Assembly: GCA_024734495.1 (NCBI GenBank)
Contig: JALMQS010000099.1
Coordinates: 94,971,388 to 95,035,387, forward strand
Direction: 5' to 3'
Length of the DNA: 64,000 nt
Source: Forficula auricularia
Lineage: Eukaryota; Arthropoda; Insecta; Dermaptera; Forficulidae
The position numbers were made by a program, and so were the translations under genes. The number at the start of each line of letters is the position of its first letter. Within the stretch, counting starts at the first letter, position 1. Of the stretch, positions 26,136-37,168 are shown in pieces. The notes beneath the pieces were generated by a model. That model ran no database searches, had not been told where the DNA came from, and saw only the letters and a program-made list of their open reading frames with translations.

Positions 26136-26147
26136 TATCTTCTATAA

Positions 26148-26458
26148 CAGTGTTTCCCAACCTTTTTTGTACCATGTCCCACTTAAGCCTTTCTAAAATT
26201 CTCATGTCCCCTATGTAAAATATTATACATAATTTGTATTTATATTCTAAAAATGAATTATCATTAATGTAAATAAGTAAAAATATTGCTGAATCTACTT
26301 ACTATCAAATTTTGCTAACATTTATTTTTTCAAATTTGGATAACTTATTTTGTAGATTTTTACTATATATTTATCTGGACGAGCCCATTTTTCAATTGCT
26401 CCCCTTAAGAATCGAATTTCCCCCTTGTGGAGCCTGGGTCCCACTTTGGGAAACACTG
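26148..26458. mobile_element. hAT-type MITE with 8-bp TSD
   Basis: The termini are CAGTGTTTCCCAA on the left and TTGGGAAACACTG on the right, the inverted ends typical of non-autonomous hAT elements. Flanks TTCTATAA (26140-26147) and TTCTATAG (26459-26466) form the 8-bp target duplication expected for hAT transposition, with one mismatch. Length is 311 bp with no coding content. Confidence 0.9.
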
Positions 26459-27025
26459 TTCTATAGTCTATTAATTTAAAAAAGTAAGTTTTGAAAATAA
26501 AATAAAATTAATACAGTTTTTTTATAAAATCAATTTCTGTAAAAAGAATTTGTCCCGAGAGGTTTGGTGGTTTAATAAACGTTTTGATAGTGGCTTTATA
26601 AAATAACTCATTTTTATTTAATACAATAAATGAATCAATAATTTATTTCAAAATAAAACAATACTTTGCAATGGGGTTAGGGAGGGTATGTGGTTGGAGG
26701 GGTAGGGAAATTAGTTTGGTAAGGGGACGTTTAAGGGGAATATTCCTGAGTGTGAGAATACTAACCTTTATAGACGTGGAGGTGGTGGTGTAACTCAGTG
26801 TATCTCGTTGTACTAGTTTGATAAACTACTGAATTTACTCTTATGTTCAAATTCTACGTTACTGAAGTTAATCTGATGCAATGAATTTACAAAAAAAATA
26901 AAAAAAATAATTCTAAATAGGCAAAAATAAAATAAAAATACTTAAATGAATTCTAGCTGCAAAGGAGAATGGGGAAATTTTCTTAACAGTGAAAGATAAT
27001 CAAGAATTCAATTTATAATATATGA

Positions 27026-27031
27026 TTTATT
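27026..27031 (-). terminator. Candidate polyadenylation signal in 3' LTR
   Basis: AATAAA on the - strand, downstream of the TATA box in the same LTR; the equivalent in the other LTR is 31723-31728. Confidence 0.4.
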
Positions 27032-27551
27032 GAGGTCCTTGGTGAATTTAACAGTCAGAAAGAATTAGATGATTTGATGGCTTTAAGGGGTGAACGGAGA
27101 TCGTTCAAAGAAATTGTGATTAATTACGTTTGCTCTTGAAGTATGCTGACTGGTTCAAATAATTCGAACAGCGCTATCTGTGCCGTGTCCACCTCTCGCT
27201 CAGGTTCCGTAGACTGCCACGTCGAAGAGTATGTACTGTCCCAGGAGTCTCGCCTTTTTGATCAGCTTCCGTGGTGTCTTCACGAGAGCCGGACAGGTAT
27301 TCTTGTCCGTGCTATTCAATTAGCTATCGTGCTAATGATATAAGTGCCAATGGAGGGGCTAGCAAGTAGATGAATGTAGATGTCCGTTAAAACGGCTCCA
27401 GGACGAAGAGATATACTCGTGATATCGAGTTTATATAGGCGCCGTGAATATTGGATGAATAGCGATATAGTGGAAGAGAGAATATAGATAGAGAATAATA
27501 TAGAATGTAAGATGGATCGAGTAATAGAGATGTAATGTAAGAGAGAGTAAA

Positions 27552-27660
27552 AGTAATAGAGCAGGATAAAGTAATAGAGGTATGATGTAGAGAGGATAGA
27601 GTAATAGAGGTATAATGTAGAGAGGATAGAGTAATAGCGCTGGATAAAGTAATAGAGAGG
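27552..27660. repeat. Minisatellite inside the 3' LTR
   Basis: About 30-bp units built on GTAATAGAGGTATAATGTAG + AGAGGATAGA, two full and two partial copies. The same array occurs in the other LTR at 32249-32357. It produces the repetitive LLLYPLYIIP-like frame on the - strand, which is not a real protein. Confidence 0.75.
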
Positions 27661-29508
27661 AATATTTCTTCGTGTCAGCCTTTTTATTCATTTCCGATCG
27701 TGTCTCCTTGGTGTGTGGAGGCTATGTTTTATATAATTCTTAGTTTTCTACCCCTTCTAAGGGACATCGCCAATCATAATGTTCTATTTTGTTAAATGAG
27801 GGTGTTTGACCCCTGTTCAATCTCACTCCCCTGACTGTATTCAGAACTGGGCCTTAAAGCTCATATACCACGAATGACTTTAGATAATCCCGGCTTAAGC
27901 CAGCTTCTCTTTAAATATGAAAAATAAACTAATTTTTACGAAATTTATTCTATATTTGGCTTGTCTGGGTAATCTCTTTCCTATTTTTAAGTTATTAAAT
28001 TAATAAATTTTGAAAAAGTTCAGATTTAAGATTTTTTAACTCTACTATGCATAAAAAAAACATACTTCTAAATTTGATTCTTTGTTCAACAATGTGCGAA
28101 AATGGGTTGTTACCATTTTATGACACCGCTTCCCTTCAAAAAAAAATTTTTAAACTAAAAAAATTTTTTTTTAAATTATTAATAAACTGAAAAAATTTCT
28201 TTTCAAATTATTAGCCCAGGCTATTTACCCCGTGAGACCACAACTAATCCATCGAAACGCAGGGGTCACAAGCAATTTGTTATTATATCTCTTTTTTAAG
28301 TTCAATTATCCAATACTGATACATCGATTCCTGATTTCACATTTCCTTTTTCATGTCTATCCGCATATTGGGATCGTGTTCATCTCTTCTATATGGATGC
28401 ACGAGTTCCCATCTCTGTGACGGACCATTCGACATACTATAAAAAATTTTCAAGAATTTATGTTAATCGTAACAATAATTAATTCGCTCATGTGAGATAC
28501 TGTTTGCAAATGTACTTGTTGGTTACCGCTTTTAAATGTTTTAATTTTTAATTGCAAGGGGCTTATTCAGGGGCTAAAGGGAGAAAATTGTATTTTTAGT
28601 TTTGCATGTTCCAACATTGTTATGATATTGAGAAGGAAAGCTGAATCTAATAGAATGTTATTATAAAATTAATAAGTGGAGCAATTGAAAAATTTACATC
28701 AATACTAGAAAATTTTATTTAAATGAACAGAAACATAGTGAGGGTGGAAAGAAATTAATATTGACTGATTCTATTGATACAAACACAGGTTAGAATTTAA
28801 TTTAAATTTAAATTTTAAAATCACAGAGATAGTCGACTAGAGAGGATTGAGTCGGGTTTATTTAGAATGAAAAATTGTTTAAAAATGAATTTTGTCTATT
28901 GTGACAAATGAGGGTAAGATTGTATATAAGTCTCATCGTGATAAATGAGTTATGTTGATACCAAATGATAAAATTATAAAAAAATAAAATAAAAAATGAA
29001 TACTATTAATGATTTCTAAAAATCATTGAATCGATAAATCTACTGAGTTTACTGAAGTTAAATTACAAAAGGGCCTGCTGGATTTATATAAAAAAATGGA
29101 AATACAAAATTATGATAGAAATGTGGATTAAAAATTTTAAATGGGGACCTATGTGAAATTGTTCTGCTAATATAAATAGTTATATTAGAATATTTATTTT
29201 AAATTAGACGAAAGAAATAATAGTGTGATGATTCATGATTACAAGAAATTGAATTAAATAATTATCAAAATTATTTAAATATGGATTTTAAAAGAGAATG
29301 AAATGTATTATTTTTACTAAATTATTATTTACATTTTGCAACAACAAACAACAAAAGAAAAGTATGAATTGACGGGGCTATATGGGAATTTACTAAATAA
29401 AAAAAATGGTTTGCTTATAAGCATTTTCGTTTTTCGAGGAATTTCAAGGTATAAAGGCAATTTTCAAAGGTTTCATATGGGTCCATAAAAATTGTTTTCT
29501 TATCATTT

Positions 29509-30042
29509 TTATCGGTTGATTCCCCGCGAGGCGTATAAAGTTCTTTCTAGTGCTCGCTGGCAATGATGCGATTCATTCTGAATCACATCACGGATATGAT
29601 TCATAATGAAATTTATTGTTGATAATTTGACAATCGAAAATGTTGTGAAATAATTTTTATACTTTATATGCAAACCAATTAAAATTTTTACTAGTGGAAT
29701 GAATTTATTTGGGGGACTTATATTAATTTTTATTAAAGGTGGTGGGGGCGGAATTTCAATTATTTGTTGGCAAATTATGGGTGTGTGAATTTCTATGGCG
29801 GGTATACAAGTTATTGTTTTTAATTCTATGGAGGGTTCTATAATGGGGTCTATATTAATTTGATTACAAGGGGCTGAAGTAAATTCGAGGGCGGTTTCTA
29901 AAAGAGGAGGGTCAACAATGGTTTCAATTGTTGCTAACTTGATTTCTAAGGGTGGCGATTGTTGTATTGTTGCATCATGTGACTCTATTTTATTATCTAT
30001 TTCATCAAAATTGGCCTCTGATTTATTTTGTTGTTCATCCAT
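29509..30042 (-). pseudogene. Gag-like protein of the LTR element, C-terminal piece
   Basis: A 177-codon frame. It opens with DEQQNKSEANFDEIDNKIES, a further unit of the coiled-coil repeat seen in the preceding piece, and then becomes a Pro/Ile-rich segment (PPPPPLIKINISPP). No zinc knuckle (CCHC) or protease motif is visible. The frame differs from that of 30060-30389, and a stop (FLIE*) separates them, so the gene looks broken here. The repeat continuity across the break is why I assign the pieces to one ancestral reading frame. Confidence 0.5.
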
Positions 30043-30059
30043 TTTTCCATCGCTTGTCT

Positions 30060-30389
30060 CTATTCTATTAAAAAGGATGTAAATTTTTCATTGACTTTGG
30101 CTATGGAATTATTTATATTACTATTAAATTCATCCCTCATGGCCTCTATTTTGTTATCTATTCTATTAAAATTAGCATTTGTTTCACTTTTTTGTTCATC
30201 TATTTTACTATTCATTGACTCTATTTTATTTTTTTGTTCATCTATCTTGCTATCTATTTTACTAAAACTGTCTTTTGTTTCATTAAAATTCGCCTCTGCT
30301 TTACTAAAATTTTCTTTCATTGTCTCTATCATATTAGCCTGTGACTCACTTGTCATTTCTTTTATTTGCAACATTATTTGTTGGAGCAT
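30060..30389 (-). pseudogene. Gag-like protein of the LTR element, coiled-coil piece
   Basis: A 109-codon frame, rich in Lys/Glu/Asn/Ile. It repeats units around KIDEQK and NRIDNKIE with heptad-like spacing, so a long coiled coil is predicted. The frame is also open upstream of its first Met (PPTPFDTNS), overlapping the end of the upstream piece beside a run of six C (on the - strand, near 30417-30423). A one-base change in that run would explain the shift of frame. Coiled coils are common in retrotransposon Gag proteins; the assignment is by position (between PBS and missing pol), not by homology. Confidence 0.5.
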
Positions 30390-30664
30390 GCTATTAGTAT
30401 CGAAGGGTGTGGGTGGAGGGGGGTATGTGTACTTGCGATTTGATGTTCACCGTCAAGCGCATTTGCAAACTCCCTTGTATCTCGTAGCATGGCTGGAAGT
30501 GTCGATTCTTCCATTTCCGCCGGTGTAGGGGTGGACATACAGGTCCCAGAGTCTAATGCCATATCATCAGGATCGATCGGCGTGTTGGACAATTCAACTG
30601 TTGCCTGTTGGTTGCCTGCATAAATCGCCCTGCGTTCGTCAAGACTCTGTTGTGTGCCGTCCAT
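30374..30664 (-). pseudogene. Gag-like protein of the LTR element, N-terminal piece
   Basis: A 96-codon frame starting MDGTQQSLDERRAIYAG, the first sizeable ATG frame downstream of the primer-binding region. It is acidic with several PxP phrases and has no recognised domain. It overlaps the next piece by 16 bases in another frame, at a C-run. Its start, about 700 bases inside the element, would give the element a long C-rich leader. Confidence 0.5.
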
Positions 30665-31071
30665 TCTCGGTGTGTATTTGTAAAAGAAAGAATCAAATAT
30701 TAGAAGTTGCTATTGTTTATTTATAAAATGTATTAATTTTATAGAAAAGAAAGTAAACAGTTCGCCAAATAAATTCTCAGAAAATTTCAAAAATAGAAGT
30801 GTTGAAGCCGGGATTATTCAATTAACCTTTGATATCCCACTGTTAAGAGAATTTAAATAAATAAAAAAATATGAAAAAAGATAAATTAACGGTACGGGGC
30901 AATATACTATATTTTTTGTTCAATTTTAGTACAACGAGACAGGTATCGCGTTCGGTTGCAGCCTTACTAAGCCTGGTATTCTCACTTCTCAGAATATTTT
31001 TAATATGGGATTTTGAATTTAGGGATATCTGTGGGATAGGATGGCTTAGATTTTCAAATCCCAGCAGCACC

Positions 31072-31134
31072 TTCACCATGCAATGGGGTTGGGGAGGGTA
31101 TGTGGTTGGAGGGGTAGGGAAATTAGAGGGCGGG
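31072..31134. repeat. Duplicate of the LTR end and PBS-like site inside the leader
   Basis: ACCATGCAATGGGGTTGGGG and the next 40 bases repeat the LTR end at 31361-31420. Just outside, CAGCAGCACCTTC corresponds to CAGCGAAACCTCC next to the true LTR. The leader therefore contains a second LTR-end/PBS-like junction about 289 bp from the first, suggesting template switching or unequal exchange. Confidence 0.65.
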
Positions 31135-31160
31135 TTGTTCAGGTGACGATCCAGAGTCAC

Positions 31161-31290
31161 GGGTGGGGGTGCGGGGGTAAGCACGGGGTAGCATGGTAGT
31201 GTGGGGCGGGGTCGAGGACACGGGGTGAGGTCCAAAGGGTGGTGGTGTAGGGTCGGGGTTGGGGTTGAGGGTGTGGTTCGTGGGGTTGGG
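31161..31290 (+). other. G-rich tract with quadruplex potential in the leader
   Basis: GGGTGGGGGTGCGGGGG followed by TAAGCACGGGG (31161-31188) fits a four-tract G-quadruplex with loops of 1, 3 and 7. A second group (GGGGTTGGGGTTGAGGG and a following GGGG, 31254-31284) also fits. The tract is on the + strand, so the element's own RNA would be C-rich here. Pro-rich frames on the - strand are composition artefacts. Confidence 0.6.
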
Positions 31291-31362
31291 GTTCAAGGGT
31301 TCAATGGGGTTAGGGTGGGTTGGTGGTTGGAGGGGCATGTAATCCCAGCGAAACCTCCACCA

Positions 31363-32817
31363 TGCAATGGGGTTAGGGAGGGTATGTGGTTGGAGGGGTA
31401 GGGAAATTAGTTTGGTAAGGGGACGTTTAAGGGGAATATTCCTGAGTGTGAGAATACTAACCTTTATAGACGTGGAGGTGGTGGTGTAACTCAGTGTATC
31501 TCGTTGTACTAGTTTGATAAACTACTGAATTTACTCTTATGTTCAAATTCTACGTTACTGAAGTTAATCTGATGCAATGAATTTACAAAAAAAAAATAAA
31601 AAAATAATTCTAAATAGGCAAAAATAAAATAAAAATACTTAAATGAATTCTAGCTGCAAAGGAGAATGGGGAAATTTTCTTAACAGTGAAAGATAATCAA
31701 GAATTCAATTTATAATATATGATTTATTGAGGTCCTTGGTGAATTTAACAGTCAGAAAGAATTAGATGATTTGATGGCTTTAAGGGGTGAACGGAGATCG
31801 TTCAAAGAAATTGTGATTAATTACGTTTGCTCTTGAAGTATGCTGACTGGTTCAAATAATTCGAACAGCGCTATCTGTGCCGTGTCCACCTCTCGCTCAG
31901 GTTCCGTAGACTGCCACGTCGAAGAGTATGTACTGTCCCAGGAGTCTCGCCTTTTTGATCAGCTTCCGTGGTGTCTTCACGAGAGCCGGACAGGTATTCT
32001 TGTCCGTGCTATTCAATTAGCTATCGTGCTAATGATATAAGTGCCAATGGAGGGGCTAGCAAGTAGATGAATGTAGATGTCCGTTAAAACGGCTCCAGGA
32101 CGAAGAGATATACTCGTGATATCGAGTTTATATAGGCGCCGTGAATATTGGATGAATAGCGATATAGTGGAAGAGAGAATATAGATAGAGAATAATATAG
32201 AGTGTAAGATGGATCGAGTAATAGAGATGTAATGTAAGAGAGAGTAAAAGTAATAGAGCAGGATAAAGTAATAGAGGTATGATGTAGAGAGGATAGAGTA
32301 ATAGAGGTATAATGTAGAGAGGATAGAGTAATAGCGCTGGATAAAGTAATAGAGAGAAATATTTCTTCGTGTCAGCCTTTTTATTCATTTCCGATCGTGT
32401 CTCCTTGGTGTGTGGAGGCTATGTTTTATATAATTCTTAGTTTTCTACCCCTTCTAAGGGACATCGCCAATCATAATGTTCTATTTTGTTAAATGAGGGT
32501 GTTTGACCCCTGTTCAATCTCACTCCCCTGACTGTATTCAGAACTGGGCCTTAAAGCTCATATACCACGAATGACTTTAGATAATCCCGGCTTAAGCCAG
32601 CTTCTCTTTAAATATGAAAAATAAACTAATTTTTACGAAATTTATTCTATATTTGGCTTGTCTGGGTAATCTCTTTCCTATTTTTAAGTTATTAAATTAA
32701 TAAATTTTGAAAAAGTTCAGATTTAAGATTTTTTAACTCTACTATGCATAAAAAAAACATACTTCTAAATTTGATTCTTTGTTCAACAATGTGCGAAAAT
32801 GGGTTGTTACCATTTTA
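31363..32817 (-). repeat. 5' LTR of the retrotransposon
   Basis: Near-identical to 26667-28125. TATATAAA is at 32127-32134 and AATAAA at 31723-31728 on the - strand. Immediately outside its upstream end is a small hairpin (ACTTTATCCATG..TTTGGATAAAGT at 32818-32848) that belongs to the flanking DNA. Confidence 0.75.
32127..32134 (-). promoter_or_regulatory. Candidate TATA box of the 5' LTR
   Basis: TATATAAA on the - strand preceded by GGCGCC, conserved in both LTRs. It is the best candidate for the start of the element's transcript. Confidence 0.5.
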
Positions 32818-32849
32818 ACTTTATCCATGTTTCGCTTTGGATAAAGTAA

Positions 32850-35430
32850 AAATTAATAGATATTATTAATTGCTATAAAGTTTGATTAGTATTCTATTTT
32901 TTGTATACCTATTTTTAAAAATAATAATTCTTTGTGAAATTTTAGTTGAAATTATGCAAATTATCGTAGAGTTTAACACGCCACAAATGAAAAAGATAAT
33001 AAGAAAGGAGAAATAATTAGATGTCAATTAGAGTGTGATTCCTCTCTAGAAGGTGATGACGGATAATAATCAACGAGAGAGTTAAAAAATAAAAGATTTT
33101 TGGTTTGAAACAGAAAATAGAGCCGTCTTGTTTACGCTTCAATGAATTTCAGGAAGAAAAAATTCTTCAGAAACATTTAAATAGAATAATTGAGTTGGCA
33201 CAAGAAATGAAATTAAAAATTGAACCATGAACTGTAAGAAAGTCGATAAGAAAAGGTGGTTATTATGTTTTATTATTTATGAACTACAGTCGGAACCAAT
33301 ATGATTAATTTCGAGCTTACGGAATTACTTTGAAGATTCTCGGCAAGGTAACGTAACGCCTTGCCCAATTGCTCAGCTGGTTGCCTTCCCATTAGGCGCT
33401 TACAACCTATTTACATTATAGAGAAAGCAAGTGTTTGTATTGGTTTATGAGAAATATCCTAGAAAATATACCTACTAGTGATTCAAAATTTGTTTCATCA
33501 CTAGAAATTATATTTCACCCGCCATTTAATAAGTTATGTTTTATTTTGTTTACTACTTAGTGAATTGACCATTACTGGTCAAGTCGGATAATTTAATGCG
33601 TAAAAGCCAAGTTTTAGGAAAATAATTTCAACTAAAAATGTGAAATTAATTAATATAGAAGGACATATAAAATGTGTTTTAATTGAAATTATATATTCTC
33701 GACTCATTTAATAAATTGATGATGTTGAACTTGGCAACACATTAGATGTCGCTACTTTTTTTGACAAACGGTTTTTATTAATAGAACTTGGCCTTTTTTT
33801 TAAACATGTGTTTTGTTGAGATTTTGTTTATTTCTTAGTGAATTGACCAGTAAGTACGCTCAAGTCGAATTAAATGAACTTCTTGAGCACATTTTATTAC
33901 AAACTCTGCATACAGCGTTTAAGATATTTCAAAATTATATATATAATAATTTTTGGAACTAAAAAGTGTTAACAGAAATGTCTATAACTGCATATATCTA
34001 TCTAAAACAGATAGCCTATAGAATAACCATTTAATATGTTACCTTTTGCAGTACAAAAATAAACTAAAAAATTGCAAACCGGTTTGTTAATTAAGCAATG
34101 AATCCTTTTCAAAATAAATTATTTACATACACCTCGAGTACTGAAAGAGATAATAAATGCATTTTTTATTAGGTTATTAGCAAAGAAATTTAGTAATTAT
34201 TACAGTATTAGTAAAAACTTGGTCCTGCTTAATGTTATTGTAAAAATAATTAATTTAATTGTTTTGATATCATATTAACATATAATTTGTATATTTTGGA
34301 TTTTTTTCCGAAGAGAGGTAACAAATTTTTGGGTACCTTTGGAAACAGCCCATTAGAAAAAATACTCGCTTCTGTATAGTGGACTATTTTCTGGTTTTTA
34401 TAATCACTTTAGAAAATTTTATTAGAGATTTTTTTTTAGAAATTTTTTTATAAAAGAATTTCTGAGTTCCAAAAAATATATGAGACTATTATAAGAAAAG
34501 CAAATTATACAAAAAAATATTATAGAAACATTTTCTTTTGGCTTCTATAATACAAAATCCTTGGAAAAAATTATGTGGTGACCATCTTTTTGCTAGAGAA
34601 ATCCTTATTAATGTTTTTACTTTAATTTTTATTATTATTATCATTTTTTTTTAGTCTATGTTGGGCTTTTGGGCTTTTTAACAATATTTTTCATTACTTA
34701 GAGACAAGTGAAAAATTACAAAATTCAAACTAATTGTCTAAATTTATCATTAAGTATTTTAACTCGAAAGAATCTTCCTGATCATTTATATAGAAAGGAT
34801 AGTTAGATAATTATTCTGATAAAAGTTTTATTGGCCAATGATTTCAGTGAATGTGAATTATATAATATTTAAAAATGATCCAATTTATTTATAAAAATCT
34901 CTTTAAATATGTGTTTTTTTTAATATTCGTAGTTAATTATTATCAACTTTCAGTATTTATTTGAATACATATACCCTACATTTATAATTCTCTAAATAAT
35001 TTAAAAAATTTAATAATCCAAGAGAGTTCATTAACACCTGGAGTAATAATTAAAGAATATTTAGTCTAGTATCTTAAAAAAGTAGAAAATATTCTGGACC
35101 GGGTCGGAGTCGAAAGTACTTAGGACAGCTAATCCTTGAAGGATTAGTTATAGAATCCTAGAAAGAGGAAGCAGAAAGAAAGTTTCGCAGTCTCTGTAAG
35201 CCACAGGAATAAACGAATTGAGAAATGCAGTTGTTTGATATGATTCTAATTTGAGTACCAAGTGAGGTTGTGTGTGTGAAGATCACGTAATTGACATCAA
35301 ATTAACTGTCTCAAATGCATTTAGTAGTATTTTTAAAATTTCTTTTTAAGACTGATTTAATAAGTACATCAGTAGGTATATAAGTCACTCAGAAGCCAAT
35401 ACGCTTAAGTCCAATTTAGGAAAATTTCTA
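32850..35430. other. Gene-free A+T-rich stretch
   Basis: No supportable gene. A tRNA-like phrase near 33362-33412 (TTGCTCAGCTGGTTGCC) lacks a matching B box and cloverleaf and was not called. Confidence 0.5.
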
Positions 35431-35435
35431 AATTT

Positions 35436-35905
35436 AAGTAAATTCTTTTCCAACAAAATATGTTTATTTTATTTACTAAAATCAGTAGTTCACTAGGTCA
35501 TTTGTTTCACGTATAAGAAATAAAAGAGTGAGAGTTTTCTCAATATATATATTTCGGGCTGTCAACCCATCATCAGAAGATACAGAAAATAACAACTTAT
35601 TTTCGGGCTGTCAACCCATCACCAGGAGATACAGAAAATATATCATAAGTTTCCTGTATATCTTGTATTAAAAAAGCTCTATCAAAAACAATTCTCGTTA
35701 ATGTGTTAATTATTCTTTGATATATTAATGAGAAAATTTACTTCACTATTACAGAAAATAAGTTATTTTCTGTATCTCCTGATGATGGGTTGACAGCCCA
35801 AATATCTCTCTCTCTCTCTCTTTTATTTCTTACATGTGAAACAAATGACCTAGTGAATAACTCAGTAAATAATAATTTTCCAAAAAATATTTTTACTTTT
35901 CTTTT
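35436..35905. mobile_element. Foldback element, family F2, with three hammerhead-like cores
   Basis: TTCACTAGGTCATTTGTTTC near 35489 is matched by the inverse GAAACAAATGACCTAGTGAA near 35837-35856, with arm similarity extending outward. Inside are three copies of a CTGATGA - T - GGG..CCC core: on - at 35552-35576 and 35601-35625 (the latter CTGGTGA), and on + at 35779-35803. The two - copies keep GAAA after the stem; the + copy has CCCAAAT and so lacks the G. (TC)n runs lie beside the right arm. Confidence 0.65.
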
Positions 35906-37102
35906 ATTAAAATATGTTTCACCTCACATCAACACCAGACGCTCTAAAAATTATTTAAGATATAAAACCTTTCCAAATTCTTAGTTTCTAAGTATTGTTT
36001 AAATATAATATTTAATTTAATTAATCGATCTTTAGCTAAATGGGCATCTAGTTCCCGAAGCCAATTATTGTTTAATAAAAAATAAAATCTTTGCAAAATA
36101 TAGATAATAGACACGTAGCGACACTAATAGGGTCTCGAATTAATTTTTCAACTGAACCCTAAAAATGTTAAGAAGAAATAAAAATCTTAAAACTATATTT
36201 CTGACATTGATTTCATGACAGGTGATGTTAAAAATACTAAAACTAATTGTCTCTAATCTATTTTAATAGTATTATTTCTGAAATCCCACGTGAAATATGA
36301 TTCTTCTCACAAATTCTCTAAATTCTCCAAATTACGGTACTATTTTTTATCTTTCGGCGACACCAGTGATTGAAGTGATGGACTCTTTATCGCTAGGCTC
36401 GGAGTAATCTCTCTCTCAAACTAGAAAATTGTTACCAATGAAAAATTCGAGGCACTTCATCAATCAACGAGAAGTCACCGCAACTCCATCCATCAGCACT
36501 TTCTTAGGACAAAAATATTGAGAAAATATTTTTTTTTTATAAGTAGACGCCAAAGCTCAAAAACTAGTATATCACAAGAAGAAGAAGAATATATTAAATT
36601 GGTATCTGTTATGAGGACATGACTCTTTTTATTTAAGTCATGAAATCCCACGTAAATAAAAGTTTAAGCAAACATTTAAATGATTGCGTTATGTTAATGA
36701 CTTCTTCAATTCATGGATTGCTATTATTCTAAAGTAAACAGAGCTATTGTTTCGTTGATAGATGGCCTTCACATGAAAGGTAATTTGCACCTCCTTTAAT
36801 AAATAACAAACAAAACATTTTCAAATCATTTATTCTAATTAAATTTTTATTTAAATTGAAATTTTTTATCTCTTTTCATCTTAGAAAATGAGCATCACTT
36901 CATTTGAATTTGAAACGTTCTACTTATTAACGAAAATTTGATTCTTATTAAATAAATTAAGAACTAGAGTGCTTAATTATTCGAATCTAGGAATTAGTCT
37001 GATTAAACTAATGAAAATCATGTTTGTTAACAAAATCTAAGCACATCGTAATTATTTCTAAAATTTGGTTAATTAACGAAATAATAAATAAATTTATTCC
37101 TC

Positions 37103-37168
37103 TTTAGAGGCAAGAGTCCTCCAATCATCAACCCGACCCGTTTAGAGGGAAGAGTCCTCCAATCATCA
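37103..37168 (+). repeat. Two-copy tandem duplication
   Basis: TTTAGAGG[C/G]AAGAGTCC and the next 12 bases occur twice (37103-37130 and 37141-37168), separated by ACCCGACCCG. Confidence 0.85.

Larger units (their letters stand above)
26667..28125 (-). repeat. 3' LTR of the retrotransposon
   Basis: On the - strand it runs from TGTCATAAAATGG (upper coordinate) to TTGCA. Inside are a TATATAAA promoter box (27430-27437, inverse on +) and an AATAAA polyadenylation signal (27026-27031), about 400 nt apart in the right order. It differs from the other LTR at only a handful of positions, for example in an A-run near 26890, near 27510 and near 27660. The open frames inside are identical in both LTRs and show no domain. 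Confidence 0.75.
26667..32817 (-). mobile_element. Non-autonomous LTR retrotransposon, about 6.15 kb
   Basis: Two direct repeats of about 1.45 kb (26667-28125 and 31363-32817) are almost identical and bound a roughly 3.24-kb interior. On the - strand the LTRs end in TTGCA. A purine-rich GAAGGGAAGCGG tract lies just before the lower-coordinate LTR, as a polypurine tract should. A primer-binding-site-like TGGAGG..CGCTGGGATT follows the upper LTR, three bases in, and resembles the 3' end of a tRNA-Thr. The interior encodes only a broken Gag-like protein; I see no protease, reverse transcriptase or integrase motifs. This fits a LARD-type element that needs enzymes from a relative. A target duplication was not found, and the upper LTR lacks the first bases (TGTCA) seen in the lower one. 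Confidence 0.75.

Noticed and set aside
27143..27343. 66-codon + frame, identical at 31840-32040
   Set aside because: It lies in the LTRs, antisense to the element's transcript; its duplication reflects the two LTRs, not a gene family.
27431..27691. 86-codon - frame rich in Leu/Tyr/Pro, repeated at 32128-32388
   Set aside because: It is the translation of the LTR minisatellite.
30843..31401. Pro-rich - frames and Gly/Trp-rich + frames
   Set aside because: These are compositional consequences of the G-rich leader tract.
33355..33412. Possible tRNA gene (TTGCTCAGCTGGTTGCC)
   Set aside because: The A-box-like part is present but the B box and stems are not.
35808..35822. (TC)n run as a possible regulatory GAGA site
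   Set aside because: It is a simple repeat at the edge of a foldback with no promoter nearby.
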